The notes under the pieces are model-generated. The model was not told where the DNA came from and made no database searches. It was given only the letters and a program-made list of their open reading frames with translations. 64,000 nucleotides of DNA, taken from contig CAWAPE010000014.1 of NCBI GenBank assembly GCA_963783855.1, positions 434,001 to 498,000 of the forward strand. The letters run 5' to 3'. Both the position numbers and the translations under genes were made by a program. Positions 10,067 to 19,729 of the stretch are shown piece by piece (the first letter of the stretch is position 1; each line of letters begins with the position of its first letter). This DNA comes from JAKAGZ01 sp963783855 (GTDB lineage Bacteria; Bacteroidota; Ignavibacteria; Ignavibacteriales; Ignavibacteriaceae).

Positions 10067-12907
10067 TTATTTCTTCCCGGCTTCGTTGGAAAGTTTCTGA
10101 AGAAGATTTTGCAGATTCTCCAGCTGCTTCGCAGCCTCAGAAAATTTCTTCTGTCCGGAGTATTTCAGGTAATTATTGAACGCTTCATTTGCGCGTTTTA
10201 TAAGCTCGCCGTTGGGAGTCATAATTTTCTGTGATGAAGAAACATTCTGCTTAACAGGTGCGCTGTTTGCTGCCGCGTTAAAGAATTTATTCAGCGCCTG
10301 TTCAAAAGTCTGCGCGTAACTCATATCATCCCCGTGCATCACAACTACTAGCCTGAGTTCCGGATATGCCGCAGTTTCAGCCTGCAGGTAAATCGGTTCA
10401 ACATAAAATAATGTGTTGGCAACCGGTATTGCGAGCACATTACCGCGTATTACATTCGATCCTCTCTGATCCCAGAGAGTAAGCTGGCCGGAGAGGAAAC
10501 TGTCCTGATCAATTTTTGTCTCTACCTGCTGCGGCCCGGTTATCATTTTTCCTTTCGGGAACTGGTATGTAATTAATTTACCGTAATTCTCCGGATCGCA
10601 CATTCCGGCAATCCACCCGATAAGCACCTGCCTGTTTTTCGGAGTGAAGGGAAGAATCAGGGAAAACTGTGGCTTGTTCGAGCCGGGTAGTTGCCAGATA
10701 ATGTAGTATGGTTCAACCGGTTGAATATTGCTGTAATATTTTTCCGTCGCCCTTACCCAGATATCTTCCTGGTTATAAAACACTGTGGGGTCGGTCATAT
10801 GATATTTCTCATACATTATTCCCTGCGTTAGTAGCATATCCATTGGGTAGCGGATGTGTGCGAGAAGTCCCTTTGTCATTTCGGATTCAGGTTTAAAAAG
10901 AGTTGGATAAATTTTACTCCACACTTTTATCAACGGATCATCTTTATCAACAACATAAAAATCCACCGAGCCGTCGTAAGCGTTTACAACAACCTTAACA
11001 GAGTTTCTTATATAATTTGCGCCGTTGAATATTTCATTAACACTACTGTAAAGACTTCTGCCATTTTTGCCTTCGCCATAACCGATCTCTTCATTTGAAC
11101 TGAACGGCTCACTGTAAGGAAAATAACTTGAAGTTGTATAAGCGTCGATCATCCAGTAGAGTTGGCCGTTATCCAGAACTATGTACGGATCGTTATCGAA
11201 TTTAAGGAACGGCGCAAGAAGTTTTACGCGCTCTTCAATCTGTCGGTGAAACATAATTCTGCTGCTGTCGGTCGGGTAATCTGAAAAGAGCAACTGCGTT
11301 CCGTCTTGCTTCCATCCGAATAAAAATTTCCGCCACAGGCTGCTGAGCATAACTCCGCCTTTACCGTTGTAGCGGTTATAAATATTCTGGTTGCCGTTGG
11401 GGTAATCAAATTCTTTTTCTTTTGAATTAACAACTACCGGCGCGTTTGTAAGTTCACCGTAATAAATCCGCGGCTGATTTACGGATAGTGCCGAGTCCTC
11501 GCTTTTTGTGGGTATGTCTTTTATTAGAAGATGCGGCAGGCCTTGTTGTGTAAATTCATTTACGGTAGACATTGTAAGTCCGTAACCGTGTGTATACTGA
11601 AAGCGCCTGTTTACAAATGTCTGGCTCTGTTTCGGAAGGTTGTTAATATCCATTTCTCTCGCTGATACCATTACCTGGCGGATGTTCCCGTTAATATTGT
11701 ACCTGTCAACATCAACACCCGAGAATTGGTAGTAAAGTCTGAAACCCTGGAACTGCCTGTAAGTAGCACCCAGCGCGCGCCAGTCCCACAATCTTATATT
11801 ATTAAAAATAGCCGGATTATTTTTAACTGTGCCCATAGTAAAACTTCCGCTTTCCGGAAATTCTTTTTCCTGCACCTTGTCCAGGCCGAATCCAAGTCTT
11901 GTAAATTTTATGTTATTCTGAATGTAGGGACGCTCATAAGTAATCTCATTTGGCTTTACCATGAATGCCTCAAAGAGACCGGGTATAGCTGAAAGCCCGA
12001 TGAACCATAACAATATTATTAGTCCGGCAGAACCTGATAAAATATAAATCGGTTCATTTGTGGAATTTATTTTAAACTTGTTGAATATATTCCTGTACCT
12101 GTTTCTTAATGCCGGAACTATAATTACTATACTCATCAGAATCATTAATATGATAATAATATTATAAACGGGTATTAATATAGTAGAGTCAGTCCATCCT
12201 GGCCCGAAAACAACTCCACTGTCTGAATACATCAGGTGATACTTGCTTAATAACTTCCCGAATGCCAGCACGAATAAGAAAATTGATGAATTCAGGTAAA
12301 TTGAATTGTGAAGCTTTTTCGTGGATGCTGAAACAGAGGGTGGGAGGTAAAAGAAAATTCCCTGTTGATTCATTCTTACAAATGCAGAAATAAAGGAAGC
12401 GGCAAGTGATATAAAAGTGACTGTGAATAATAAAATATAAATGATGTCTAAAAACGGCAGCATGAACAAATAAAATCCCGTGGTGTTTCCGAATAGAGGG
12501 TCGGTTACTGCTGTTGGAACGCTGTTTAGATATTTAAGTATTACAGACCAGTTAGTATAACCCCACATCGCACCTAAAAAGGTGGCTATTAGAATTGCGG
12601 ACCATTTTACGTATTTGAAATCTTTGGGAATAAACATTGTCAGCAAATAGGTACCGCCAAATGAGACTATGATTCCCGCAACAGCACAAAGTATGCTATA
12701 AAGCATTTCGAGCCAGAATCTGTCTGTGAATCCGAGGGCTCTAAACCATAGAACTTCACCCCAGAAGTCCATAAACCAGAAGAATACGGCAGTCAAAAGT
12801 GCAATAATAACTCCAAGTGCAATCTTGGATTTGTTTTTTGCTTTTAGTCCATTAAAAAATATTATTGCAGCTATTGCAAGCAAAATTAGATATATAGCAG
12901 AGTACAT
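10067..12907 (-). CDS. UPF0182 (COG1615) large membrane protein
   Basis: This 946-residue protein has about seven hydrophobic helices in the first 320 residues (for example SAGLIILLWFIGLSAIPG near the end of that part). A long soluble region follows with the family hallmarks NPAIFNNIRLWDWRAL, GYGLTMSTVN, PRIYYGEL and IPVANTLFYVEP. UPF0182 is widespread in bacteria and has no established function; the soluble part probably faces the periplasm. The length matches the family. The last 80 residues include the segment MSYAQTFEQALNKFF and a coiled-coil-like tail. The gene is monocistronic and ends in a clear terminator. Confidence 0.93.
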   Translation of the reverse strand: MYSAIYLILLAIAAIIFFNGLKAKNKSKIALGVIIALLTAVFFWFMDFWGEVLWFRALGFTDRFWLEMLYSILCAVAGIIVSFGGTYLLTMFIPKDFKYVKWSAILIATFLGAMWGYTNWSVILKYLNSVPTAVTDPLFGNTTGFYLFMLPFLDIIYILLFTVTFISLAASFISAFVRMNQQGIFFYLPPSVSASTKKLHNSIYLNSSIFLFVLAFGKLLSKYHLMYSDSGVVFGPGWTDSTILIPVYNIIIILMILMSIVIIVPALRNRYRNIFNKFKINSTNEPIYILSGSAGLIILLWFIGLSAIPGLFEAFMVKPNEITYERPYIQNNIKFTRLGFGLDKVQEKEFPESGSFTMGTVKNNPAIFNNIRLWDWRALGATYRQFQGFRLYYQFSGVDVDRYNINGNIRQVMVSAREMDINNLPKQSQTFVNRRFQYTHGYGLTMSTVNEFTQQGLPHLLIKDIPTKSEDSALSVNQPRIYYGELTNAPVVVNSKEKEFDYPNGNQNIYNRYNGKGGVMLSSLWRKFLFGWKQDGTQLLFSDYPTDSSRIMFHRQIEERVKLLAPFLKFDNDPYIVLDNGQLYWMIDAYTTSSYFPYSEPFSSNEEIGYGEGKNGRSLYSSVNEIFNGANYIRNSVKVVVNAYDGSVDFYVVDKDDPLIKVWSKIYPTLFKPESEMTKGLLAHIRYPMDMLLTQGIMYEKYHMTDPTVFYNQEDIWVRATEKYYSNIQPVEPYYIIWQLPGSNKPQFSLILPFTPKNRQVLIGWIAGMCDPENYGKLITYQFPKGKMITGPQQVETKIDQDSFLSGQLTLWDQRGSNVIRGNVLAIPVANTLFYVEPIYLQAETAAYPELRLVVVMHGDDMSYAQTFEQALNKFFNAAANSAPVKQNVSSSQKIMTPNGELIKRANEAFNNYLKYSGQKKFSEAAKQLENLQNLLQKLSNEAGKK

Positions 12908-13064
12908 TTTAATTCCCTTATTATTAAACTATTCTGATAAAGTCAGCAAAAATTTCAGAATGATTTTAAACGTAATCATTCCTGAGCTTTTATACCAATA
13001 AGTGGAATAATTTAGCATTCAAGGGGGTTTTTAAGTATCCGGAAAGTTATAGAGTTGAAAATAG

Positions 13065-13138
<74 letters not shown>

Positions 13139-13292
13139 AGGTAAACCAGAGACTGCAAATTTAGTGAAGTTTTAAATTATTAAAAAGAAATGTGACGACT
13201 GCTCCGAACATTATTTTGAAATATTCTGCAACAACTTAGTTTTTTTCGTTAATTTTAATACATAAGAAGTAAATCTTTAACCCGGTAAAATA

Positions 13293-14633
13293 ATGACAAA
13301 ACTGGAAATATTGGAAAAAATAAGGTTAGCCGGAGTTGTTGGTGCAGGCGGCGGGGGATTTCCATCTCACAAAAAACTAAATACAAATGTTGAACACATC
13401 ATTGCCAACGGCGTGGAATGCGAGCCGCTTTTATACAAAGACCGTGAAGTGATGTTAAAAGAAACTGAAAAAATGCTTCACGGACTTGAGATTATCCGTG
13501 AACTTACTGACGCAAAAAAAATAACACTCGCAATAAAGGAAAAAAACAGGGATGCTGCGGAAATTATAAAACCACTGGCAAAAAAAACGGGCATAGATAT
13601 TTTTATTACCCGGAACGTTTATCCAGCCGGCGATGAATATATACTTGTTTACGAAGTAACAGGAAAAAGAATTCCTCCGAATGGAATTCCATTAATGATC
13701 GGATGCCTTGTTAATAATGTTGAGACCTTAGTAAATATTGCAAATGCTCTTGAAAATGTTCCCGTTACAAAAAAGTTTATAACAGTTACCGGTGCAGTTA
13801 AGAATCCAATAACTACATCCCTTCCTGTCGGAACGAGTTTTAAAGATTGTATTGATTTGGCTGGCGGATTCACAACAAGCGATCCGGTAGCATTAACAGG
13901 CGGAGTGATGATGGGAGGAGTTGAAACGGATTTTTCTCTGCCCGTTACTAAAACACTTGGCGGACTGATAATTCTTCCTTCGGATCATACACTTGCTGTA
14001 AGAAAATCTTCACCTCAAAAAGTATATAACAAAGCCGGTCACAGTACCTGTGATCAGTGTTCCTTCTGTACTCAACTTTGTCCCCGCTACATTTTGGGTT
14101 ACCCGATACAACCGCATCTGGTAATGCGGTCGCTGCAGATGACAGGAGAAGCAAAAGACAGATTGAATCAATGGGCTTCAAGCTGCTGTGAATGTAATGT
14201 TTGCACACTATTTGCCTGTCCGGAAAAATTGGACCCTAAAAATATTTGTGTTGATACTAAAGTAAAATTGCGTGAAGAGGAAAAAGGATTTACCAGGGAG
14301 GAGGAAGAGGAAGTTTTCAGGGATGTTCACCCGGTAAGAGAAGGGAGAGAAATCCCTATAACATCTCTGTATCAACGCCTTGGGCTTAAGCATTACGACA
14401 GGAAGGCAGAGTTTAAGAATATAGATAAAAATATTTCTGAAGTTTTAATACCTCTAAAATATAATTTTGGTAAATCCGCTAATCCTGTTGTAAAGATTGG
14501 CTCAAAAGTAAAAGAAGGAGAAATGATAGCCTCAACTGAAGAAGATGATCTGGGTGTCCCGGTCCATTCCAGTATTGATGGTATTGTGAAAGATATTTCA
14601 GAAAAGGGAATTTTGATTTCTAAAAATTATTAA
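13293..14633 (+). CDS. pduS: RnfC-like electron-transfer protein, PduS type
   Basis: This 446-residue protein combines three RnfC/PduS parts. An N-terminal glycine-rich nucleotide site, GAGGGGFPSHKKL, is near residue 17. An SLBB-type middle is followed by two 4Fe-4S motifs near residues 252-310: CDQCSFCTQLCP and CCECNVCTLFACP. A C-terminal sandwich-hybrid segment (VGSKVKEGEM-like) closes it. PduS reduces cobalamin or passes NADH electrons inside bacterial microcompartments. The gene lies 12 bases before a PduT-like shell gene. That pairing, rather than rnfABDGE neighbours, decides for PduS over RnfC. No other microcompartment gene is in the window. Confidence 0.85.
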   Translation: MTKLEILEKIRLAGVVGAGGGGFPSHKKLNTNVEHIIANGVECEPLLYKDREVMLKETEKMLHGLEIIRELTDAKKITLAIKEKNRDAAEIIKPLAKKTGIDIFITRNVYPAGDEYILVYEVTGKRIPPNGIPLMIGCLVNNVETLVNIANALENVPVTKKFITVTGAVKNPITTSLPVGTSFKDCIDLAGGFTTSDPVALTGGVMMGGVETDFSLPVTKTLGGLIILPSDHTLAVRKSSPQKVYNKAGHSTCDQCSFCTQLCPRYILGYPIQPHLVMRSLQMTGEAKDRLNQWASSCCECNVCTLFACPEKLDPKNICVDTKVKLREEEKGFTREEEEEVFRDVHPVREGREIPITSLYQRLGLKHYDRKAEFKNIDKNISEVLIPLKYNFGKSANPVVKIGSKVKEGEMIASTEEDDLGVPVHSSIDGIVKDISEKGILISKNY

Positions 14634-14645
14634 AAAGGTTTTTGA

Positions 14646-15194
14646 ATGAAAGCAGCTATTGGCCTGGTTGAATTATCAAGTATTGCCAAAGGACTTGAAG
14701 TTTCGGACGCAATGCTGAAACGAGCTGATATTGAAATAATTGTTAACCGCACAATATGTCCCGGCAAATATATGATTCTTATCGGCGGTGATGTTGATGC
14801 TGTTAATACGAGTATTGAAACAGGAATAGAAATCAGTGCTGATGAACTTGTCGATCATTTTATTATTCCAAATGTCCATCCATCAATTTTTCCTGCTATA
14901 AGCGGGGTAAATCCAGTTGTCGATCTGCAGGCACTCGGTGTGATAGAATCGTTTTCTGTAGCATCTATTATTGAAGCTGCGGATGCTGCCGTAAAATCAG
15001 CTTCTGTTGATTTAATAACTGTTTATTTAGCAATGGCAATAGGGGGAAAGGGCTACGTTATGTTTACGGGGGATATCTCTTCAGTTGAGACGGCTGTTGA
15101 AACCGGGGCTGCGGCTATTGCAAAGAAGGGTTTGCTGGTACAGAAAGTTGTTATTCCGCATCCCAGGAAGGAAGTATTACAATCGTGGATTTAG
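14646..15194 (+). CDS. pduT: PduT-like double-BMC shell protein
   Basis: This 182-residue protein consists of two tandem BMC domains (about 1-90 and 95-180, the second with ALGVIESFSVASIIEAADAA). Such proteins form pseudohexameric trimers in microcompartment shells. Cys38 lies in RTICPGKY, the residue by which PduT holds a 4Fe-4S cluster in the trimer pore, so this shell tile probably passes electrons across the shell. It follows the PduS-like gene by 12 bases, its known functional partner. The rest of a microcompartment (hexamer and pentamer shell proteins, encapsulated enzymes) is absent here. Confidence 0.92.
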   Translation: MKAAIGLVELSSIAKGLEVSDAMLKRADIEIIVNRTICPGKYMILIGGDVDAVNTSIETGIEISADELVDHFIIPNVHPSIFPAISGVNPVVDLQALGVIESFSVASIIEAADAAVKSASVDLITVYLAMAIGGKGYVMFTGDISSVETAVETGAAAIAKKGLLVQKVVIPHPRKEVLQSWI

Positions 15195-15288
15195 TTTTTT
15201 AAGTTAAAATGACTATTTATTCATATCAGAAAACGATTTACCGGTTTTCCCCAGTGTAATTACAAAAAGATTTCCATAAATAAAAATT

Positions 15289-15314
15289 AAAAGCCCTGAC
15301 AATTCAGGGCTTTT
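15289..15314. terminator. Bidirectional terminator between convergent genes
   Basis: An eleven-pair perfect stem (AAAAGCCCTGA with TCAGGGCTTTT, loop CAAT) sits between the convergent pduT-like and blue-copper genes. The A and T runs on its two sides allow it to act for both strands. Confidence 0.88.
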
Positions 15315-15341
15315 ATAATTTATAAAATAATTCCGTAAAAA

Positions 15342-15974
15342 TTACCGGAGCAGAATCATTTTTCTTGTTTGTGAAAAATTTTCAGAAGATATTCTGTATA
15401 GATATACGCCGCTGGGCAGTGCGGATGCATCAAACTTAATTTCATGACTACCGGCTGATTGTATTTCATTAACAAGCTGGTGTATTTGTTTCCCGATCGC
15501 ATCAAAAATTGTAATTGTAACTTTGCCGGAAAGGGGCAATCCGTATTTTATAATTGTGCCGGGATTAAAAGGATTGGGATAATTCTGTTTCAGGTAATAA
15601 TTAGTCGGAATAGAAGAGGTTTCAGATTCTAGACTGGTTACCGTGTTTGCAGTGATTGTTCCTTTCATCCCGGAAGATGCGTGAGGCACACAGACATAGT
15701 AATGAACCCCAGCGGAAGTTATTACCACGGTCCCACCTCCGAATGGCATATCGAATCCGCCATTCGAAGTATTTCCGTTCGCATTCCATGTAGCTTGGTC
15801 AACTTCCCTGGGTTTATGAATTGAATCGAGAACAAATTTTACAGTATCACCGACATTTATTGTGATATTTGCAGGGGTAAATGTCAGGCCGGAATTTGTA
15901 ATAATGTGCGTCTGGGAATAAGAGGGGACAAAAAATAAAGTCATAAACAGCAGTAGAAAAATTACCCTTTTCAT
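15342..15974 (-). CDS. Secreted blue-copper (plastocyanin-like) protein with type IX sorting domain
   Basis: This 210-residue protein has a signal peptide (cleavage near PSYSQ), then a cupredoxin domain at about residues 22-110. The type 1 copper ligands are visible: His53, Cys95, His98 and Met103 in YVCVPHASSGM. Residues of about 125-210 form a type IX secretion sorting domain: QNYPNPFNPGTIIKYGLP, then SGVYLYRI and a KMILLR end. The protein is therefore probably exported and attached to the surface. It could be a small electron carrier at the cell surface. The gene stands alone. Confidence 0.88.
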   Translation of the reverse strand: MKRVIFLLLFMTLFFVPSYSQTHIITNSGLTFTPANITINVGDTVKFVLDSIHKPREVDQATWNANGNTSNGGFDMPFGGGTVVITSAGVHYYVCVPHASSGMKGTITANTVTSLESETSSIPTNYYLKQNYPNPFNPGTIIKYGLPLSGKVTITIFDAIGKQIHQLVNEIQSAGSHEIKFDASALPSGVYLYRISSENFSQTRKMILLR

Positions 15975-16202
15975 AAATAACTCCCATTATAATTTAAATG
16001 AAATTATATTTTAAATTTATCAGAATATGCGGTACGGTTTAGGGAAATGATTTAGGCTACAAAGAAATTTCTACTGAGTAATATGGAAAACAATAAAAAC
16101 CGGATTATTTAAAATTAGAGCAGCAGAACCTCAGGCTTAAAAAGATAACTTATAAGGAAGATATAGTCAACACCAATTTTCAAATGAAACTCGCCTTTTT
16201 TA

Positions 16203-17795
16203 CTAAGAATTTAGCACACCCAATAATTTATGGGCAATAAAGTATATAACCGCAGTCGTAAAAAACCAGCCTAATATATCAAGTATAAACCCGGCTCTGA
16301 TCATGTCTCTTATTTTTATATACCCTGTACCGTAAACCAGTGCGTTTGGTGGTGTTGCAACTGGCAGCATAAAAGCCATTGATGCCGCAATTGTTGCCGC
16401 AACACAGAGTGTAACCGGGTCATCGCCTGTAGTGGCCGCAATTGTGATTATTATAGGTATCATCATGGAAATGACAGCTGTATTTGAAGTAACTTCTGTT
16501 AGCAGGTCAAGCATTAGAATAAGTGTAAACATAAGAACTATGGTAGATGGTGAGCCGAGAAATGCCACGACGGATGTCGCTATTAAATTAGCCAGTCCCG
16601 TTTTGAACATTCCGTCCGATAAAGCGATTCCCCCGCCGAATAGCAAAAGTGTTCCCCAATCCACAAATTTTGCGTCCGACCAATCCAGGACAAACTTTTG
16701 TTCTTTCCAGTTAACAGGCAGCAGGAATAAAAGGAATGCACCGAAAAGGGCAATTATATTTTCATCGAACCATGACAGGTTTTCAAAAAAAGATTTAGAA
16801 AAAATGTAATTCCAGAAAGGATGTGAGACCCACAAAATTACTACCGTAATAAAAGCCACTACAGTAAGTTTTTCGGCTTTAGTCCATAGTCCGAGTTTTT
16901 TCCTTTCTTTCACCACAAGCTGTTTGCCGCCCTTTATGTTTTTTACTTCGGGAGGAAAAACTTTTAAAAGCACAAACCATGTGATAGGTATGAATAATAT
17001 TACAAACGGAATACCGATTTTCATCCAGTCGACAAAGTTTATATCTGCAATTCCGGAGGATTTCAGAATCGAAACGCAGATTCCGTTTGGTGGTGTTCCA
17101 ATAATTGTACCCACTCCGCCGATTGATGCTCCCCAGGCAATACCAAGCATAAGCGATTTACCAAAGTTAGATTCTCCTACCTTGCCTCCTCCCTGGACAA
17201 TGATGCCCGCTCCCAGAGGCAGAAGCATTGCCGTAGTTGCCGTGTTCGAAATCCACATTGAAAGGAATGCAGAAATAGACATCATTCCGAGCAATACAAG
17301 TTTCGAATTATTTGCGATGTTTCCGCGCGTGAGAATATAAAGCGTGAGCCTGCGGTCGAGATTCCATTTTTGCATAGCAGCCGCCAGAAGAAAACCGCTA
17401 AGAAATAAAAATATTATCGGGTTCGCATAATTAACAAGGATGTTTTTTCCCGTAAACATAAAAACCTTGTCATTGAAAAAGCCGGTAACGTGAAACAAGG
17501 GCAGAACAATACCCGGTAAAATTGCTGTTATGGGTATGGGTACAGCTTCTGTAATCCACCATATTACCATTAATAGAAGGAGAGCAAGCGTCACCTTTGT
17601 TCCGTAAGCCAGTTGTAACACCTGCTGGCCTGAAGCGCCGGAAGGTAGCATTGCCTTTGCGTTTTGAATGAAACTATCGGGTGTGGAAATTAAAAGAATT
17701 GTAAAAAATATTACGGGACCTAAAAGAAAACCTGCTGTTTTACGGTATTTCTCAAAACCTTCCAGGGCTGAGGAATAATTATCTTCCTGACTCAT
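16203..17795 (-). CDS. DASS/SLC13-family sodium:carboxylate symporter
   Basis: This 530-residue polytopic protein (about 12 hydrophobic segments) contains the two SNT motifs of the divalent anion:Na symporter family, in WISNTATTAMLLP and EVTSNTAVISM. It also has the late signature ASMAFMLPVATPPNALVYG. Members import succinate, malate, fumarate or related anions with sodium; sulfate or citrate is possible. It is divergent from the LytS-type kinase 260 bases away, which fits a region devoted to uptake of small organic acids. Length and motifs look complete. Confidence 0.9.
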   Translation of the reverse strand: MSQEDNYSSALEGFEKYRKTAGFLLGPVIFFTILLISTPDSFIQNAKAMLPSGASGQQVLQLAYGTKVTLALLLLMVIWWITEAVPIPITAILPGIVLPLFHVTGFFNDKVFMFTGKNILVNYANPIIFLFLSGFLLAAAMQKWNLDRRLTLYILTRGNIANNSKLVLLGMMSISAFLSMWISNTATTAMLLPLGAGIIVQGGGKVGESNFGKSLMLGIAWGASIGGVGTIIGTPPNGICVSILKSSGIADINFVDWMKIGIPFVILFIPITWFVLLKVFPPEVKNIKGGKQLVVKERKKLGLWTKAEKLTVVAFITVVILWVSHPFWNYIFSKSFFENLSWFDENIIALFGAFLLFLLPVNWKEQKFVLDWSDAKFVDWGTLLLFGGGIALSDGMFKTGLANLIATSVVAFLGSPSTIVLMFTLILMLDLLTEVTSNTAVISMMIPIIITIAATTGDDPVTLCVAATIAASMAFMLPVATPPNALVYGTGYIKIRDMIRAGFILDILGWFFTTAVIYFIAHKLLGVLNS

Positions 17796-18055
17796 GGCGG
17801 CCTCATATATTTCTCTAGTTGAAAATTACAACAATTATCCTTAAAATCCTTAATGAGTTGAATTTAAAAGTGAAAATTTTACTTCATTTTAAACAAGAAA
17901 AGTTAAATTTGAACACACGGGGCAATCAATTATAGCATGATTATGCTTCCCTAAATTTAAATACCGTTTAATATATTGTTGCAGGGGAAATGCCGCGAAT
18001 TGTTCTGTTCAGATAAAAGGCTTTTTGATTTTTAAGATTCAATGGCCGGTAAGAA

Positions 18056-19729
18056 ATGAACATATTAATAAATCTATTCAAAGAGATAGCGGTATTTCTT
18101 GTTATAGCCTACCTTTTTAGCAAGACCCCCGCATTTAAATTACTGCTTACCAGGAAATTCAATCGTAATTACTTTTTTACTCTTTATGTAATTTTCAGCG
18201 CCGTATCCATTATCGGTACTTATTTCGGAGTTCCGGTGGAAGGTGCAATCGCAAACAACAGGGTGATCGGCGCCGTGATAGCCGGGCTGATAGGCGGCCC
18301 GACGCTGGGATTTTCTGTCGGCCTGACAGCCGGAATACACAGGTACTTTATAGGAGGATTTACAGCAGTTTCCTGCGGCCTCTCGACAACTGTTGAAGGA
18401 TTACTCGCGGGGCTTGTTCATTATTATTTTCTGAAGCAGGAAAAGAACGAGAGAATATTTGACCCCGACGTGGTTTTTCTGACAACACTTGTTGCTGAAA
18501 TTTTACAGATGATAATTATCATCGCGATATCCAGGCCGATTGACAGGGCCATTGAACTTGTGGAGCTTATCGCGTTGCCGATGATAATTACAAACTCATT
18601 CGGGGCGACATTAATAATGAGCCTGTTCAGGGATCAAAGGTATAATTATGATAAAATAGGGTCAGCGTATTCTAAACAGGCGCTTAGAATTGCCAAAAAA
18701 ATTCTCGGGGTTCTTAGCAAGGGCCTGAGTCAAAGCTCGGCTGAGAAGATAGCAAATATTATAATTGAAGAGACAAATGTTGCCGCTGTTGCAATTACGG
18801 ACCGTGAAAATATACTGGCCTTTGTTGGTGTGGGGGACGATCATCACAAACCAGGTAACCAGATCGCTTCCGAATATACCAGGGAGGCAATTGCTGAAAA
18901 TAAAATAGTTTTTATCGATGGTTCAAACGGGTCCTACAATTGCCCGCTTTCTGAAGATTGTAAACTTTCAACTGTACTTGTAGTGCCTATGAGAGTAAAT
19001 GAAGAAGTTATCGGCACTATAAAACTTTATGAACTAAAGAATAAATTCTTTTTAAAGATAAATGAAACTCTTGGTGAAGGAATTGCAGAGCTGGTTGCAA
19101 ACCAGCTTATTGCGGCGAGGTACGAATACCAAAAAAATATGCTGACAAAATCAGAATTAAATTTGATCCAGGCAAAGATTAATCCTCACTTCCTGTTTAA
19201 TTCAATCAATACGATAATTGCAGTAAGCCGCTGGAACGCCGATAAGGCGAGGGACCTGTTGATGCATTTGTCTAATTATTTCAGAAAAAACCTGAAGAGA
19301 AACGCCAATCTTTCTACAATTAAAGAGGAACTGGATCACGTAAATTCGTACCTGGAAATTGAAAAAGTAAGATTCCAGGATCACTTAAAAATATTTTTTG
19401 AAGTTGATAAGACTCTGCTTAATATAAAAATCCCGACTTTTACTTTTCAGCCATTAGTTGAAAATGCAATAAAACACGGTGTTTCAAAACTTCTCAATAA
19501 CGGTGAGGTTAGGATCAAAATTTTCAGGAATAACGGGAATCTGCAGGTAGATATTGAGGATAACGGCGGATTGTACGTTGAAAAAAATGATAAGAGCGGA
19601 CTGGGAATTAAAATAGTGGATAAAAGAATTAAACATCTGGTCGGAGATGAGTACGGTGTAAATATTCATTGTGAATCGGATACAAAAACAATTGCAACTA
19701 TTTTATTGCCCGCGGGAGGGATGAATTGA
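18056..19729 (+). CDS. LytS-type membrane sensor histidine kinase
   Basis: This 557-residue kinase has a multi-helix LytS membrane domain (about residues 1-190, with FGVPVEGAIANNRVIGA and FIGGFTAVSCGLSTTVEG). A GAF domain follows (about 215-350), then the histidine motif QAKINPHFLFNSINTI (His378) and an ATPase with FQPLVENAIKHG and GLGIKIVDKR. The same layout is found in BtsS and YpdA of enterobacteria, which sense pyruvate and control CstA-like carriers. Here a cstA-like gene lies 2 kb downstream, so sensing of pyruvate or a related metabolite is a fair inference. The stop codon overlaps the start of the response regulator by four bases. Confidence 0.93.
   Translation: MNILINLFKEIAVFLVIAYLFSKTPAFKLLLTRKFNRNYFFTLYVIFSAVSIIGTYFGVPVEGAIANNRVIGAVIAGLIGGPTLGFSVGLTAGIHRYFIGGFTAVSCGLSTTVEGLLAGLVHYYFLKQEKNERIFDPDVVFLTTLVAEILQMIIIIAISRPIDRAIELVELIALPMIITNSFGATLIMSLFRDQRYNYDKIGSAYSKQALRIAKKILGVLSKGLSQSSAEKIANIIIEETNVAAVAITDRENILAFVGVGDDHHKPGNQIASEYTREAIAENKIVFIDGSNGSYNCPLSEDCKLSTVLVVPMRVNEEVIGTIKLYELKNKFFLKINETLGEGIAELVANQLIAARYEYQKNMLTKSELNLIQAKINPHFLFNSINTIIAVSRWNADKARDLLMHLSNYFRKNLKRNANLSTIKEELDHVNSYLEIEKVRFQDHLKIFFEVDKTLLNIKIPTFTFQPLVENAIKHGVSKLLNNGEVRIKIFRNNGNLQVDIEDNGGLYVEKNDKSGLGIKIVDKRIKHLVGDEYGVNIHCESDTKTIATILLPAGGMN

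Noticed and set aside
9769..10234. Plus-strand frames opposite the methyltransferase and UPF0182 genes
   Set aside because: They are mirror frames of well-supported genes on the other strand and have no family pattern or ribosome site.
13293..14633. RnfC of a full Rnf complex
   Set aside because: No rnfABDGE genes are present, and a PduT-like shell gene follows directly.
16432..17340. Plus-strand frames within the carboxylate transporter
   Set aside because: Opposite-strand shadows of a membrane protein with clear motifs; composition is not protein-like.
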